Positions 42,250 through 50,257 of a stretch of DNA of 64,000 nucleotides are shown in pieces. The DNA is from Desulfosporosinus fructosivorans (GTDB lineage: Bacteria; Bacillota; Desulfitobacteriia; Desulfitobacteriales; Desulfitobacteriaceae). The DNA lies in the NCBI RefSeq assembly GCF_004766045.1, contig NZ_SPQQ01000007.1, positions 186,001 to 250,000 of the forward strand. Reading direction: 5' to 3'. Each line of letters starts with the position of its first letter. Position 1 is the first letter of the stretch. The notes under the pieces are model-generated. The model was not told the origin of the DNA and did not search any database. It worked only from the letters and a program-made list of their open reading frames with translations. A program made the translations under genes and the position numbers.

Positions 42250-43991
42250 TCGGTTCAACGTTACAAAAAGTCAGCAGAGCTAGGAGCAACAAAGCACGCC
42301 TCCTAGCTCTTTTTCTAGCTTTAAGTGTCATAGAAGGGCTGTATTTCCCTAAAGAATTGTTATTGTTTGGATTCACCTTATCTTTCTATGTTCTGATTTC
42401 CTATTCACACAGACGGTTTCATTTCATGACAGAGACGGTTTCTGTTTTTGGTATTACAGACATCTTACTATGGGGGATGCTCTTCCTTTCTATGTTAGGG
42501 ATTCTGCATCCTATCAGAGTTCAGGATGGGTTGCTAGAAGCCTTGAGTTGGGGCATCTTCTGGTTTGCCTATCGATTGGGGGTACAGATATCTTCTAATG
42601 AAACTGAAAAACAGCATTTAGTGCAATATATACAATGGCTTGCTATCGTTGTAGCTTTGATAGGTTGGTTGCCTTATGTGATTAGGGTGGCGGGAAGGTT
42701 AAGTTCCGTCTTTGGTTACCCTAATGCCACAGCGGCTTTTTTGGGAGCAGTACTCTTACTTCGCCCACATAGTAAACTAGTGCAGATCATTCTGGGAGTT
42801 TCTTTATTAGGCACGGGTTCACGAGCTGGAGTGGGGTTATTTTTGGTAGTTTTTACTGGACAACAAATATTATTAGGCATCCCATCAGTCTATGAGTGGC
42901 GACAAAGATTCCAGAAGAAGGGGCTAAAAGGACTTTGGCCAATTTTACTTGTACTTGCAAGTACAATCTTCCTGTTGCTCTATAACAGACCAGTTTGGGA
43001 CAATTTTGCATCTATTGGTTTCTCATCCTCGAGTTGGCAAGAACGGTTAGTCTACTATAAAGACGGGATAACTCTGGCTTGGAACGCAGGAGGCCTTCCC
43101 CAAGCCGGCGGATGGATGGCCTTTCCCACTGTTCAACGCTTTCCATATTGGACCGCAGACCCCCATTCGGGCTTTATTCATATCTTACTGAACCAGGGAA
43201 TCCTAGGGGTGTTAAGTGTGGGAATTTGGATTATCTATAGTCTTGCACAGGCCTGGAAGTATTGGAGCAAATCAAGGCCAGAATTAGAAGAAACAAGATC
43301 ACAAGTTCAGGCGTGGGGGGCCTTGCTATTTTTAGGATTACATAGTCTAGTGGATGCTGATTTCTCCTTTGCGGCTTTGGGCTTTTTATTTTGGCTATTA
43401 TTTGGAATGATTCAAAAACGAGAAGAACGCATTCGCCACTCCATATTCGTGCACAAATTAGCGGCCAATCTGAGCGGCAAGGGAATGCTCGTGCTAAGTA
43501 TAACCCTTTGTCTAGGTAGTGGGAACGTACTGTTAAATCCTACCCTTTTAGAGAGAGAGCAGAGTTGGAATAAACAGGCCAATCAATGGCGTGAACAGGA
43601 CCCAGTTAAAAGTAATGTGCTCTGGGACAGAAGTTTGAATTGGGATCAGACCCAAGTAGGAACGCGACGAGATCAGGCAAGCCATTTATTACGTAGAGGA
43701 AACCTAGAAACTGGACTTAAGGCGGTTGAAGAAGTAATTGACTGGCAGCCTTTTGATCCAGAAACGTATGAATGGGCTCAAGCGATTGTTTGGGATACTG
43801 CGGAGGTGCAGCGTCACACTTACCCAGAAAAGGCAAGTATGCTCTATCGCTGGGTCGAAAGTGTACCTCAGAAGATTGAGGATAGAGTGGCCTTACTTAC
43901 CCCAACTGATCGCTTGCTTTGGCGAGGGTACAAGGATTTTCAACCATCTCAGCATATTCAACTCTTGGCTGAGTATGCTCGGCAAAGATAG
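42246..43991 (+). CDS. O-antigen ligase/Wzy-like polytopic membrane protein
   Basis: This 581-residue protein has about ten to twelve membrane helices over its first ~415 residues. GTGSRAGVGLFLVVF and the large outer loop around residues 265-310 (FSSSSWQERLVYYKDG, then DPHSGFIHILLNQG) match the Wzy_C/O-antigen-ligase family, where Arg and His residues act on lipid-linked glycans. The C-terminal ~150 residues are soluble, helical and TPR-like (LRRGNLETGLKAVEEVI). It probably polymerises or attaches a surface glycan. It overlaps fabZ by 4 bp and precedes comFA by 12 bp. Confidence 0.75.
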   Translation: MIGSTLQKVSRARSNKARLLALFLALSVIEGLYFPKELLLFGFTLSFYVLISYSHRRFHFMTETVSVFGITDILLWGMLFLSMLGILHPIRVQDGLLEALSWGIFWFAYRLGVQISSNETEKQHLVQYIQWLAIVVALIGWLPYVIRVAGRLSSVFGYPNATAAFLGAVLLLRPHSKLVQIILGVSLLGTGSRAGVGLFLVVFTGQQILLGIPSVYEWRQRFQKKGLKGLWPILLVLASTIFLLLYNRPVWDNFASIGFSSSSWQERLVYYKDGITLAWNAGGLPQAGGWMAFPTVQRFPYWTADPHSGFIHILLNQGILGVLSVGIWIIYSLAQAWKYWSKSRPELEETRSQVQAWGALLFLGLHSLVDADFSFAALGFLFWLLFGMIQKREERIRHSIFVHKLAANLSGKGMLVLSITLCLGSGNVLLNPTLLEREQSWNKQANQWREQDPVKSNVLWDRSLNWDQTQVGTRRDQASHLLRRGNLETGLKAVEEVIDWQPFDPETYEWAQAIVWDTAEVQRHTYPEKASMLYRWVESVPQKIEDRVALLTPTDRLLWRGYKDFQPSQHIQLLAEYARQR

Positions 43992-44003
43992 AGAGGGATA
44001 TGT

Positions 44004-45710
44004 ATGAAATTTTTCCTAAGGTTAGATATAAAAGGTAACGTCAGTTTTTCTCCATATAAGGAAATGGGCAAGCAAGGTAATGTTGTTGTTAGCTATCTTA
44101 GTACACCTCTCTCTTTGAGGAATATTCAGATCATTCAGGAGCGGTTACATCGGCGAGACCCCTTTGCTTTTTGGGACATAAGATCCATTCAGAAGGATAA
44201 TAAGCTTGAGATTATGAAGATACTTAAAGGGTTCGGCTGGAACGAGGCAGACTTAACCTGGCAGGAGTGCCCCCCTATTCTAGCGATGAGTCAAGGTCTA
44301 CTAGAGGAAAAAGACAAGGAGGTCGAAATAGCGTTTAACCTTCTGACCAGGGGACGGCAATTATCTATGAGGGATCTTCGGGGGCTTGCCCGACAACTTA
44401 AGATTAAAGAAGATGACATAAAAAAACTTGCTCATTCCAACGTGGAAAAGGGAAGGGCGCAGTGGGTTCCTGCGGTGAGATCAATCGGCACTGGTTGGCA
44501 GTGTCAACGATGTGGGGAAAGGGACGTGGAAGAGTGGCCCAGTCAGTACGAAATGGCCGCCACCTGTCGAGGGTGCGAGAGTATTGGATCAAGCACTTCT
44601 CTGGATGTTCTATATCGAGATGAACGTTCACTCTTGATTGGTCCTTCTGAGGTTTGCTTCCATCCACATTGGGTGTTAACAGATGCCCAACGTATTGCCA
44701 GTGAACAAGTGTTTGAATTTATCAATGACCACTGTGAAGACTCAGCACTTCTCTGGGCAGCATGTGGTGCAGGGAAAACTGAGGTCTGTTTTCCGTCGGC
44801 AGCATGGGCATTGAAACAAGGGAAATCCGTGCTTTTTGCCGCGCCGCGTCAAGATGTTATTAATGACATCGCGCCAAGGCTTCAACGAGACTTTCCAGAT
44901 TATCCATTTCAAGTGTTAACTGGGACATCTACGGCTAAATTCCAGCGAGGAGGCATGGTTCTAGCGACCACGCACCAAGTACTAAGATTTTGGCGAGCTT
45001 TTGATCTGATATTTATGGATGAGATCGATGCCTTCCCATATCAGGGAAACCGTGCTTTGGAATGGGGATTGAACCACGCTCTGCGCCAAGGGGGTAAAAT
45101 ACTCTATTTGACGGCAACTCCTTCGTCGGAAAGTTTAAAGGCGGTGAGGCAAGGCAAGATGCGATTGATCAGGCTTCCGGCACGGCACCATCGCACTTCA
45201 TTGCCGGTACCAATTTGGGAAAAATCCCGTCGCTCTATAAATCCCAACGAGTGGACAGGTGTAGGGGCATCTCTGATTAAGTCATTAAGGATACAGGGAC
45301 CTGTGTTAGCCTTCGTTCCAAAGATTTCTTGGATTGAACCGTGGATTAAATGCTTCCGACAGAGTTTTCCTGATTGGAATGTTGACGGTAGCTACAGTGC
45401 AGACCCAAGTCGTGCCTCTAAAATTGAGCGTTTGCGTCAGGGGGAGGTTGACCTTTTCGTTAGTACTACGATCTTGGAGCGCGGGATCACCTTGCCGGGG
45501 ATTCAAGTAGTGGTGCTAGAGGCCGATCACCCGGTATTTGATGAGCGCGCTTTAGTGCAAATGGCCGGAAGGGTGGGACGAACCCAAGAAAGCCCAGGGG
45601 GAAGGGTCGTATTTATGTCTGTACGCAGCACACCGGCGATGCAGACCGCAGGTCAGTGGATTGAGGCGCAAAATCGACTTGCCATGGAGCTAGGACTTAT
45701 CGAGGCATAA
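44004..45710 (+). CDS. comFA: Competence helicase ComFA
   Basis: This 568-residue superfamily 2 ATPase has a four-cysteine zinc finger (CQRCGERDVEE...CRGCES, about residues 170-196), Walker A in WAACGAGKTEV, Walker B FMDEIDAFPY (DEID variant), motif III YLTATPS, and C-terminal ERGITLPGIQVVVLEAD and QMAGRVGR motifs. ComFA drives import of transforming DNA strands across the membrane in B. subtilis. The N-terminal 160 residues are weakly conserved. It lies before comFC as usual; comEB also occurs in this window, but whether the organism is competent is unknown. Confidence 0.85.
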   Translation: MKFFLRLDIKGNVSFSPYKEMGKQGNVVVSYLSTPLSLRNIQIIQERLHRRDPFAFWDIRSIQKDNKLEIMKILKGFGWNEADLTWQECPPILAMSQGLLEEKDKEVEIAFNLLTRGRQLSMRDLRGLARQLKIKEDDIKKLAHSNVEKGRAQWVPAVRSIGTGWQCQRCGERDVEEWPSQYEMAATCRGCESIGSSTSLDVLYRDERSLLIGPSEVCFHPHWVLTDAQRIASEQVFEFINDHCEDSALLWAACGAGKTEVCFPSAAWALKQGKSVLFAAPRQDVINDIAPRLQRDFPDYPFQVLTGTSTAKFQRGGMVLATTHQVLRFWRAFDLIFMDEIDAFPYQGNRALEWGLNHALRQGGKILYLTATPSSESLKAVRQGKMRLIRLPARHHRTSLPVPIWEKSRRSINPNEWTGVGASLIKSLRIQGPVLAFVPKISWIEPWIKCFRQSFPDWNVDGSYSADPSRASKIERLRQGEVDLFVSTTILERGITLPGIQVVVLEADHPVFDERALVQMAGRVGRTQESPGGRVVFMSVRSTPAMQTAGQWIEAQNRLAMELGLIEA

Positions 45711-45719
45711 AATAGATAT

Positions 45720-45765
45720 TTGTGGTTCGTGATTCGAAAAATACGAACCACGAACTACGAGAGCG
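45720..45765. repeat. TTCG/ACGAAC short-repeat cluster between comFA and comFC
   Basis: GGTTCGTGATTCGAAAAATA followed by CGAACCACGAACTACGAG. Taken as coding it would give an odd 19-residue leader on ComFC (VRDSKNTNHELRERGEEA), which argues for the later comFC start. Confidence 0.6.
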
Positions 45766-45778
45766 GGGGGAAGAAGCC

Positions 45779-46519
45779 TTGAAGGACTGTTGGCAGGGTG
45801 CCGTCAAGATCTCTCGAGCCTTGTGGTATGAAGAAGTTCAAGTATGTACGTTCTGTGGCGAAGTGGGCGATTTGGTCTGTCCAACTTGTTCCACAAACTA
45901 TCTTCATCCAGAGTTGGGGCGCTGTAGGGGGTGTGGAAAGTTAATTCTGAAAGAAAAAACGTGCTGCTTAGATTGTGGCGCTGGTCGTGGTCCGCAACAT
46001 CTTGATCAGGTTACAGCCTGGGGACATTATTCAGGCGCCTTGAGGGAATTTATCCAAAAGATTAAGTTCGAAGCACACCCGAGGCGTATAATGAAAATCG
46101 CTCGTCCCTTCGCCGATTGGGCCATTAGCCAACTTCCAGCGGTTGATGGGGTAGTGGCAGTGCCAATGCATGCATCCCGTCTGGCGGAACGAGGCTTTAA
46201 TCAGGCCGAGGTGTTGGCATCCGCCATTCACTGGGAATTGGGATTGCCGATTATCGAGGGAGTTGAACGGATAAAACCAACACCGTCTCAAATTCTGCTC
46301 TCCCGTCGTGATCGTCTTCATAATCTGAAGGACGCGTTTCTGGTACGGGAACCGAGATTTTTTTCTGGGCGAAGTGTATGGATTGTGGATGATGTAACGA
46401 CTACAGGAGCAACATTTGAAGCAGTGGCAGAAGTCCTTAGAAGCAGTGGTGTGCAAGAAATTTATGGCTTATGTTTAGCCGCTGGACTTGAAATAAAACT
46501 TGTGCCTTTAGGTAATTAG
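45779..46519 (+). CDS. comFC: ComFC phosphoribosyltransferase-like competence protein
   Basis: This 246-residue ComF-family protein has an N-terminal zinc finger (CTFCGEVGDLVCPTC, then CRGCGK and CCLDCG) and a type I phosphoribosyltransferase domain whose PRPP loop is WIVDDVTTTGATFEAV. RGFNQAEVLA and TPSQILLSRRDR are family hallmarks. In B. subtilis it binds ComFA and aids DNA uptake; an enzymatic activity has not been shown. TTG 45779, following GGGGGGAAG, is preferred. The GTG at 45722 would place the short-repeat cluster in the coding region. Confidence 0.87.
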   Translation: MKDCWQGAVKISRALWYEEVQVCTFCGEVGDLVCPTCSTNYLHPELGRCRGCGKLILKEKTCCLDCGAGRGPQHLDQVTAWGHYSGALREFIQKIKFEAHPRRIMKIARPFADWAISQLPAVDGVVAVPMHASRLAERGFNQAEVLASAIHWELGLPIIEGVERIKPTPSQILLSRRDRLHNLKDAFLVREPRFFSGRSVWIVDDVTTTGATFEAVAEVLRSSGVQEIYGLCLAAGLEIKLVPLGN

Positions 46520-46528
46520 CGTTATAAT
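46500..46528 (+). promoter_or_regulatory. Sigma-A promoter for the zinc-ribbon gene
   Basis: TTGTGC (46500-46505), a 17-bp spacer and a perfect TATAAT (46523-46528). It begins inside the end of comFC, 55 bp before the next gene. Confidence 0.65.
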
Positions 46529-46583
46529 AATTAGTGGATGGGCACAGCCTATTACATTTTTTTACGTAAGGGGAATATCTTTC

Positions 46584-46886
46584 ATGGCCTTTGAAGACAA
46601 AGATCTAGTATGTAAAGACTGCGGAGCTACTTTTATTTTCACTGTTGGAGAACAAGAATTCTACGCTGAAAAGGGATTCGAGAACGAACCACAACGTTGC
46701 CGCGAATGCCGCAACATACGCAAAACGAATCGTAATTCCCAAGAGGGAAGATCACGTGAAATGTTTACTGTAGTTTGCGCAGACTGCGGAGTGGAAACAC
46801 AAGTTCCTTTCCAACCAACTTCTGATCGCCCAGTATATTGCCGTGAGTGCTACCAACACCATCGTCCAGCTCGCGAACAATATTAA
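46584..46886 (+). CDS. Double zinc-ribbon small protein
   Basis: This 100-residue soluble protein has two treble-clef-type zinc ribbons. The first is CKDCGATFIFTVGEQEFYAE with CRECRNIRK; the second is VVCADCGVETQVPF with YCRECYQ. The first matches the probable zinc-ribbon family common in clostridia and cyanobacteria, and the second resembles CxxC-CxxC small proteins of the same families. The function is unknown; nucleic-acid binding is plausible from the basic linker (RKTNRNSQEGRSRE). It has its own sigma-A promoter and a strong terminator, and is thus a monocistronic, probably well-expressed gene. Confidence 0.8.
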   Translation: MAFEDKDLVCKDCGATFIFTVGEQEFYAEKGFENEPQRCRECRNIRKTNRNSQEGRSREMFTVVCADCGVETQVPFQPTSDRPVYCRECYQHHRPAREQY

Positions 46887-46922
46887 TTCAAGTTTCTTGA
46901 ATTAAATTTATTTGAACATCAC

Positions 46923-46960
46923 AAGCATTAGTTGACGACATAGTCAGCTAATGCTTTTTT
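46923..46960 (+). terminator. Intrinsic terminator after the zinc-ribbon gene
   Basis: AAGCATTAG and CTAATGCTT with an inner GAC/GTC pair, followed by TTTT. Confidence 0.85.
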
Positions 46961-46989
46961 CTTACGACGAAAACACTTTTTCAACAAGT

Positions 46990-47064
46990 TTACCCACAGC
47001 TATTTCGTGAAAATAAGCGTGTTTTCAGTACTTATCCACATTATCCACAGCCTCCTGTGGGTAA
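46990..47064. other. Cluster of four DnaA boxes
   Basis: Two perfect consensus boxes TTATCCACA lie directly in tandem at 47032-47040 and 47041-47049. A one-mismatch box TTACCCACA lies at 46990-46998, and its reverse TGTGGGTAA at 47056-47064. The last two boxes also make a CCACAG/CTGTGG stem. No dnaA or dnaN gene is near. Confidence 0.7.
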
Positions 47065-47099
47065 CTATTGGGGGATAAAGAATACTTCCTCAACGGATA

Positions 47100-47240
47100 T
47101 TGACAAAGCAGCGCACCATATATCTTTGAAATTGAAGTAGCAGGAGGAGGGAAAGTCCGATGTACAGGACCACCGCCAACGGAGTAGGAATGAGCACATA
47201 GCGAAATAGTTCCTGGGATTTGCCTTCAAATTAAAAATTA
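47100..47240 (+). ncRNA. Possible structured RNA of unknown class
   Basis: A perfect TTGACA (47100-47105) is followed 15 bp later by a weak TATCTT. The next ~105 nt could close by an outer stem (AATTGAAG near 47130 with CTTCAAATT near 47224). They contain GTCC/GGAC and AGGAA/TTCCT inner stems and an unpaired AGGAGGAGGGAAAG purine run. There is no open reading frame. I do not recognise the class. It ends just before the promoter of the ABC-transporter gene. Confidence 0.35.
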
Positions 47241-47245
47241 AAGTA

Positions 47246-47274
47246 TTGAATAAATATTTATATGTATGTATAAT
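47246..47274 (+). promoter_or_regulatory. Sigma-A promoter of the amino-acid binding protein gene
   Basis: TTGAAT (47246-47251), a 17-bp spacer and TATAAT (47269-47274). The transcript would have an ~80-nt leader in which GGATG near 47288 can pair with CATCC near 47335. Confidence 0.75.
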
Positions 47275-47363
47275 CTAAAACAATAAGGATGAGCGGACAT
47301 ACTATACTGTCCTATGTCAGATAAGTTGCTTGGCACATCCAAATAGAGAGGGGAAAAATAATT

Positions 47364-48161
47364 ATGTTTAAACCAAAGTTTCGTCTTGTTTTGGCCGGAA
47401 TGCTAAGCCTAAGCCTCTTAGCGCTTGCTGGATGCGGAAGTTCCAGCACACCAGCCCCTACAAATCCAACGCCCGCCGTTGAAAAGGTTCTGAAGGTTGG
47501 GTCTGATATCGCCTATGCGCCGTTTGAATTTATGGATGAAAAGCAACAAGCAACGGGGTTTGATATTGAGCTTATTCAGGCTCTCGGAGCAGATATGGGA
47601 TATACAAAAGTAGATATTCAGACATCTGCTTTTGATGGATTAATTCTAGCCCTGCAAAATGGAAATTATGATGCAGTAATTTCTGCTATGACAATCACAG
47701 AGGAACGTGCCAAGGGTGTGTTATTTAGTGACAAGTATTTTCTAAGTGGTCAGTATATAGCCATGAAAAAAGGATCCAACATTAAATCCTTAGAAGATTT
47801 AAAAGGAAAGAAAATTGGCGTCCAACTCAATACAACAGGGCAATATGCAGTCGAGGGAAAAGGGATGGAAACAAAGAAATATGATACAACCCCAGACGCT
47901 ATGAATTCTCTATTAACCGGTGGAGTGGATGCCGTTGTTGCCGATTCCCCAGTTGTACTTTGGTTCCAAGCGCAAAATCCTTCGGCTCAGATTGAATCGA
48001 TCGATGCAAAATCTGGCGAAGAATTTTATGGAATAGCCATGAAACTTGGTAATACAGAATTAGCTAATAAAATGAATGCCTCGTTGAAAAAACTCATGGA
48101 AAATGGGAAGTACAATGAGATTTATAAGAAATGGTTTAAAGTGGATGCTCCTAAATTCTAA
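47364..48161 (+). CDS. Polar amino-acid ABC transporter, substrate-binding lipoprotein
   Basis: This 265-residue lipoprotein has signal peptide and lipobox LLALAGC (Cys about 24), then a Ser/Thr/Pro/Asn linker. The type II periplasmic-binding fold shows LKVGSDIAYAPFEFMD, ATGFDIELIQALGADMGY and SAMTITEERAKGVLFSDKY. Such proteins trap polar amino acids (glutamine, arginine, cystine or similar) outside the membrane. The exact ligand is not readable. It has its own promoter and terminator, separated from the permease-ATPase genes by 305 bp, which allows it to be made in excess. Confidence 0.92.
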   Translation: MFKPKFRLVLAGMLSLSLLALAGCGSSSTPAPTNPTPAVEKVLKVGSDIAYAPFEFMDEKQQATGFDIELIQALGADMGYTKVDIQTSAFDGLILALQNGNYDAVISAMTITEERAKGVLFSDKYFLSGQYIAMKKGSNIKSLEDLKGKKIGVQLNTTGQYAVEGKGMETKKYDTTPDAMNSLLTGGVDAVVADSPVVLWFQAQNPSAQIESIDAKSGEEFYGIAMKLGNTELANKMNASLKKLMENGKYNEIYKKWFKVDAPKF

Positions 48162-48466
48162 TAATGATTATCCATTTTTAGTTACCTCTAAATACTAAAA
48201 ATAAAAGATAAAGGAAGGCACTTGATGTTTGTGCCAACCTTTATCTTTTTTATATTAAACAACTAGAAACCGAAAATAAAATTAGGGCTTGAATTAACTA
48301 TTTTCCATGTGTATAATTAATCCTTACTGTGTATGTTGATACATAAACAAAACAAGACAGGGATATACATTTTTCTTGTATAAACTTAAGTTAAATTATA
48401 TAATTTATTCGGACAAATAGTAGTTCTGTTGGACATGCTAGTTATAATGAAAGAAGGAGGTTTACG
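48162..48466 (+). promoter_or_regulatory. Intergenic region with terminator and promoter for the permease genes
   Basis: The terminator lies at 48203-48250: AAAAGATAAAGG...GGCAC / GTGCC...CCTTTATCTTTTT. A promoter candidate follows: TTGTAT (48376-48381), a 17-bp spacer and TATAAT (48399-48404). AT-rich DNA fills the rest. The next gene starts at 48467 after AGAAGGAGG. Confidence 0.65.
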
Positions 48467-49144
48467 GTGGATATAAACTGGAGCGTAGTTAAAGAAAGTT
48501 TGCCTATACTAACCAAAGGGGCAATACTCACGATAGAGCTAACCGCTGGCGCGGTGACTATAGGGTTACTCATTGGTCTGTTTATGGCCTTAGCTCGATT
48601 ATCCAAGCACAAACTAGTTCGGGCAGGGGCGATTGCTTATGTAGATTTCTTTAGAGGGACTCCCTTATTGATACAAATATTTCTGGTGTTTTTCGGAATC
48701 CCAGCGCTCCTTCAATGGAAGACTATGCCCGATAACTATGAGTATATTGCAGGGGTATTAGCGATGGGTCTTAATTCGGGGGCTTATATCGCGGAAATAT
48801 TTAGAGCAGGCATTCAGTCTATAGACCGGGGGCAATCGGAAGCAGCACGGTCCTTAGGGATGACTCAGGTCCAGGCAATGCGTTATGTTATCCTTCCACA
48901 AGCGTTTAAACGGGCGATTCCTCCGTTAGGCAACGAATTTATTGCCTTACTTAAAGATTCTTCGCTCTTATCCATCATTGCGATTCAAGAACTTTTTTAT
49001 ACGGGCAAGATTATAGTCGGACGGACGTTTCAGCCCGTTCCTATGTATTTGGCGGTAGCTTTTTACTATCTAGTAATGACCCAGTTGATTGCTCAATGGG
49101 TTTCCTATATGGAGAGGAGGCTAGGTAAGAATGATATTCGTTAA
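48467..49144 (+). CDS. Polar amino-acid ABC transporter, permease
   Basis: This 225-residue HisM/GlnP-type permease has about five membrane helices. The N-terminal ILTIELTAGAVTIGLLIGL is conserved. FFRGTPLLIQIFLVFFG and the EAA loop EAARSLGMTQVQAMRYVILP are diagnostic; the EAA loop contacts the ATPase. It forms the membrane channel, probably as a homodimer since only one permease gene is present. The start is GTG after AGAAGGAGG. It overlaps the ATPase gene by 14 bp. Confidence 0.94.
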   Translation: MDINWSVVKESLPILTKGAILTIELTAGAVTIGLLIGLFMALARLSKHKLVRAGAIAYVDFFRGTPLLIQIFLVFFGIPALLQWKTMPDNYEYIAGVLAMGLNSGAYIAEIFRAGIQSIDRGQSEAARSLGMTQVQAMRYVILPQAFKRAIPPLGNEFIALLKDSSLLSIIAIQELFYTGKIIVGRTFQPVPMYLAVAFYYLVMTQLIAQWVSYMERRLGKNDIR

Positions 49145-49850
49145 AAACTTGCATAAATCTTTCGGTAAACTTGAAGTCCTCAAAGGGATTGATTGCCACA
49201 TTCGTGAAAAAGAAGTGGTGGTTGTCATCGGTCCGAGTGGTTCAGGAAAGAGTACATTCTTGCGTTGCCTTAATAAACTGGAAGAACCGACGAGTGGAGA
49301 AATAATTGTTGATGGAATTCCGCTAAACTCCGAGACGAATGTTAATGCGATACGTCGAGAAGTGGGCATGGTATTTCAACGCTTTAACCTCTTTCCCCAT
49401 ATGACAGCGATCCAAAATGTTGTACTTGCCCCAGAGATTGTCCGCAAAACGAATAAAGAGGAAGCTAGAAAAATTGCTCTAGAGCTTTTAGAAAAAGTTG
49501 GTCTTTCTGATAAAGCAAACGAATACCCTGATCGCCTTTCAGGAGGTCAACAACAACGGGTTGCAATCGCACGGGCCTTAGCCATGAGACCGAAGATCAT
49601 GCTTTTTGACGAGACTACTTCTGCCTTAGATCCCGAAATGGTCGGGGAGGTTCTTGCGGTGATGAAAGACTTAGCGCGTGAAGGGATGACCATGGTTGTC
49701 GTGACTCATGAGATGGGATTTGCTCGCGAAGTGGGCGATCGAGTCATTTTCATGGATGAGGGAATAATTATGGAAGAGGGAGAGCCCAACGAAATGTTTG
49801 CTAATCCCAAGAACCCTAGGACACAGGCGTTTTTGAGTAAAATACTGTAG
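49131..49850 (+). CDS. glnQ: Polar amino-acid ABC transporter, ATP-binding protein
   Basis: This 239-residue ATPase of the polar amino-acid uptake class has Walker A GPSGSGKSTFLRCLNKLE, Q-loop VGMVFQRFNLFPHMT, signature LSGGQQQRVAIARALAMRPK, Walker B MLFDETTSALDPE, and switch His in VVVTHEMGFA. It powers the uptake system made with the lipoprotein at 47.4 kb and the adjacent permease. The name glnQ indicates class only. A terminator follows within the repeated DNA at 49863. Confidence 0.94.
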   Translation: MIFVKNLHKSFGKLEVLKGIDCHIREKEVVVVIGPSGSGKSTFLRCLNKLEEPTSGEIIVDGIPLNSETNVNAIRREVGMVFQRFNLFPHMTAIQNVVLAPEIVRKTNKEEARKIALELLEKVGLSDKANEYPDRLSGGQQQRVAIARALAMRPKIMLFDETTSALDPEMVGEVLAVMKDLAREGMTMVVVTHEMGFAREVGDRVIFMDEGIIMEEGEPNEMFANPKNPRTQAFLSKIL

Positions 49851-49862
49851 CTTTTTGTACAC

Positions 49863-49897
49863 GCGCTCCTTGGGAATAGGCCCGAGGAGCGCTTTTC
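49863..49897 (+). terminator. Terminator of the ABC transporter genes
   Basis: GCGCTCCTTGGG...CCCGAGGAGCGC forms a strong stem, followed by TTTTCT. It is also the first part of the direct repeat. Confidence 0.75.
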
Positions 49898-49948
49898 TGC
49901 ACGCGTCTGCACGTTGCGCCGCTGACGAGCTGGACGGTTCGCGAGCGC
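49863..49948 (+). repeat. Long direct repeat, copy 1
   Basis: Shares with 50110-50199 the blocks GCGCTCCTTGGG, AGGCCCGAGGAGCGCTT, CGTCTGCACGTTGCGC and GACGAGCTGGACGGTTCGCG. Copy 2 has a 4-bp insertion in the loop and a few substitutions. Confidence 0.8.
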
Positions 49949-50109
49949 GTCCGAAACCTCTGGGAAAACTGCATGTGAACCTGCGGCGCGCTACGAGGGC
50001 GCGAACCGTCGGCGCCCGTCTGGACCGCGGCTCCACTAAAGCAGCCGCTTAGCAGAAAAGCGCTCCTTTGGGGTCTGGGGCTATGGAGAGAACGGAGCTT
50101 GGTAGAAAG

Positions 50110-50199
50110 GCGCTCCTTGGGCTAAGATAGGCCCGAGGAGCGCTTCTCTGCACACGTCTGCACGTTGCGCTGCGGACGAGCTGGACGGTTCGCGAGCGC
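50110..50199 (+). repeat. Long direct repeat, copy 2
   Basis: Second copy of the 49863-49948 unit, 247 bp downstream in the same orientation. Its tail after the stem is TTCTCTG rather than TTTTCTG, so it should terminate less well. Confidence 0.8.
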
Positions 50200-50216
50200 T
50201 ATGTAACCAAGTCCCT

Positions 50217-50257
50217 CTCTGCGTCGTATGCACCGAGCACTGTGCCACCAAGTCTCT
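50217..50257 (-). repeat. Solo end fragment of the 283-bp element
   Basis: CTCTGCGTCGTATGCACC followed by GAGCACTGTGCCACCAAGTC matches the right end of 33736-34018 (CTCTGCGTCCTAGG... GAGCGCTGTGTCACACAAGTC) with scattered changes. Confidence 0.6.

Noticed and set aside
46990..47064. DnaA boxes as the chromosomal origin
   Set aside because: There is no dnaA, dnaN, rpmH or other origin gene nearby, and the flanking genes are competence and transport genes. Kept only as an isolated DnaA-box cluster.
47100..47240. RNase P RNA, because of GGAGGGAAAGTCCG resembling its GAGGAAAGTCC motif
   Set aside because: The segment is far too short, and the complementary ACAGAA...GGCTTA end and other conserved blocks are missing.
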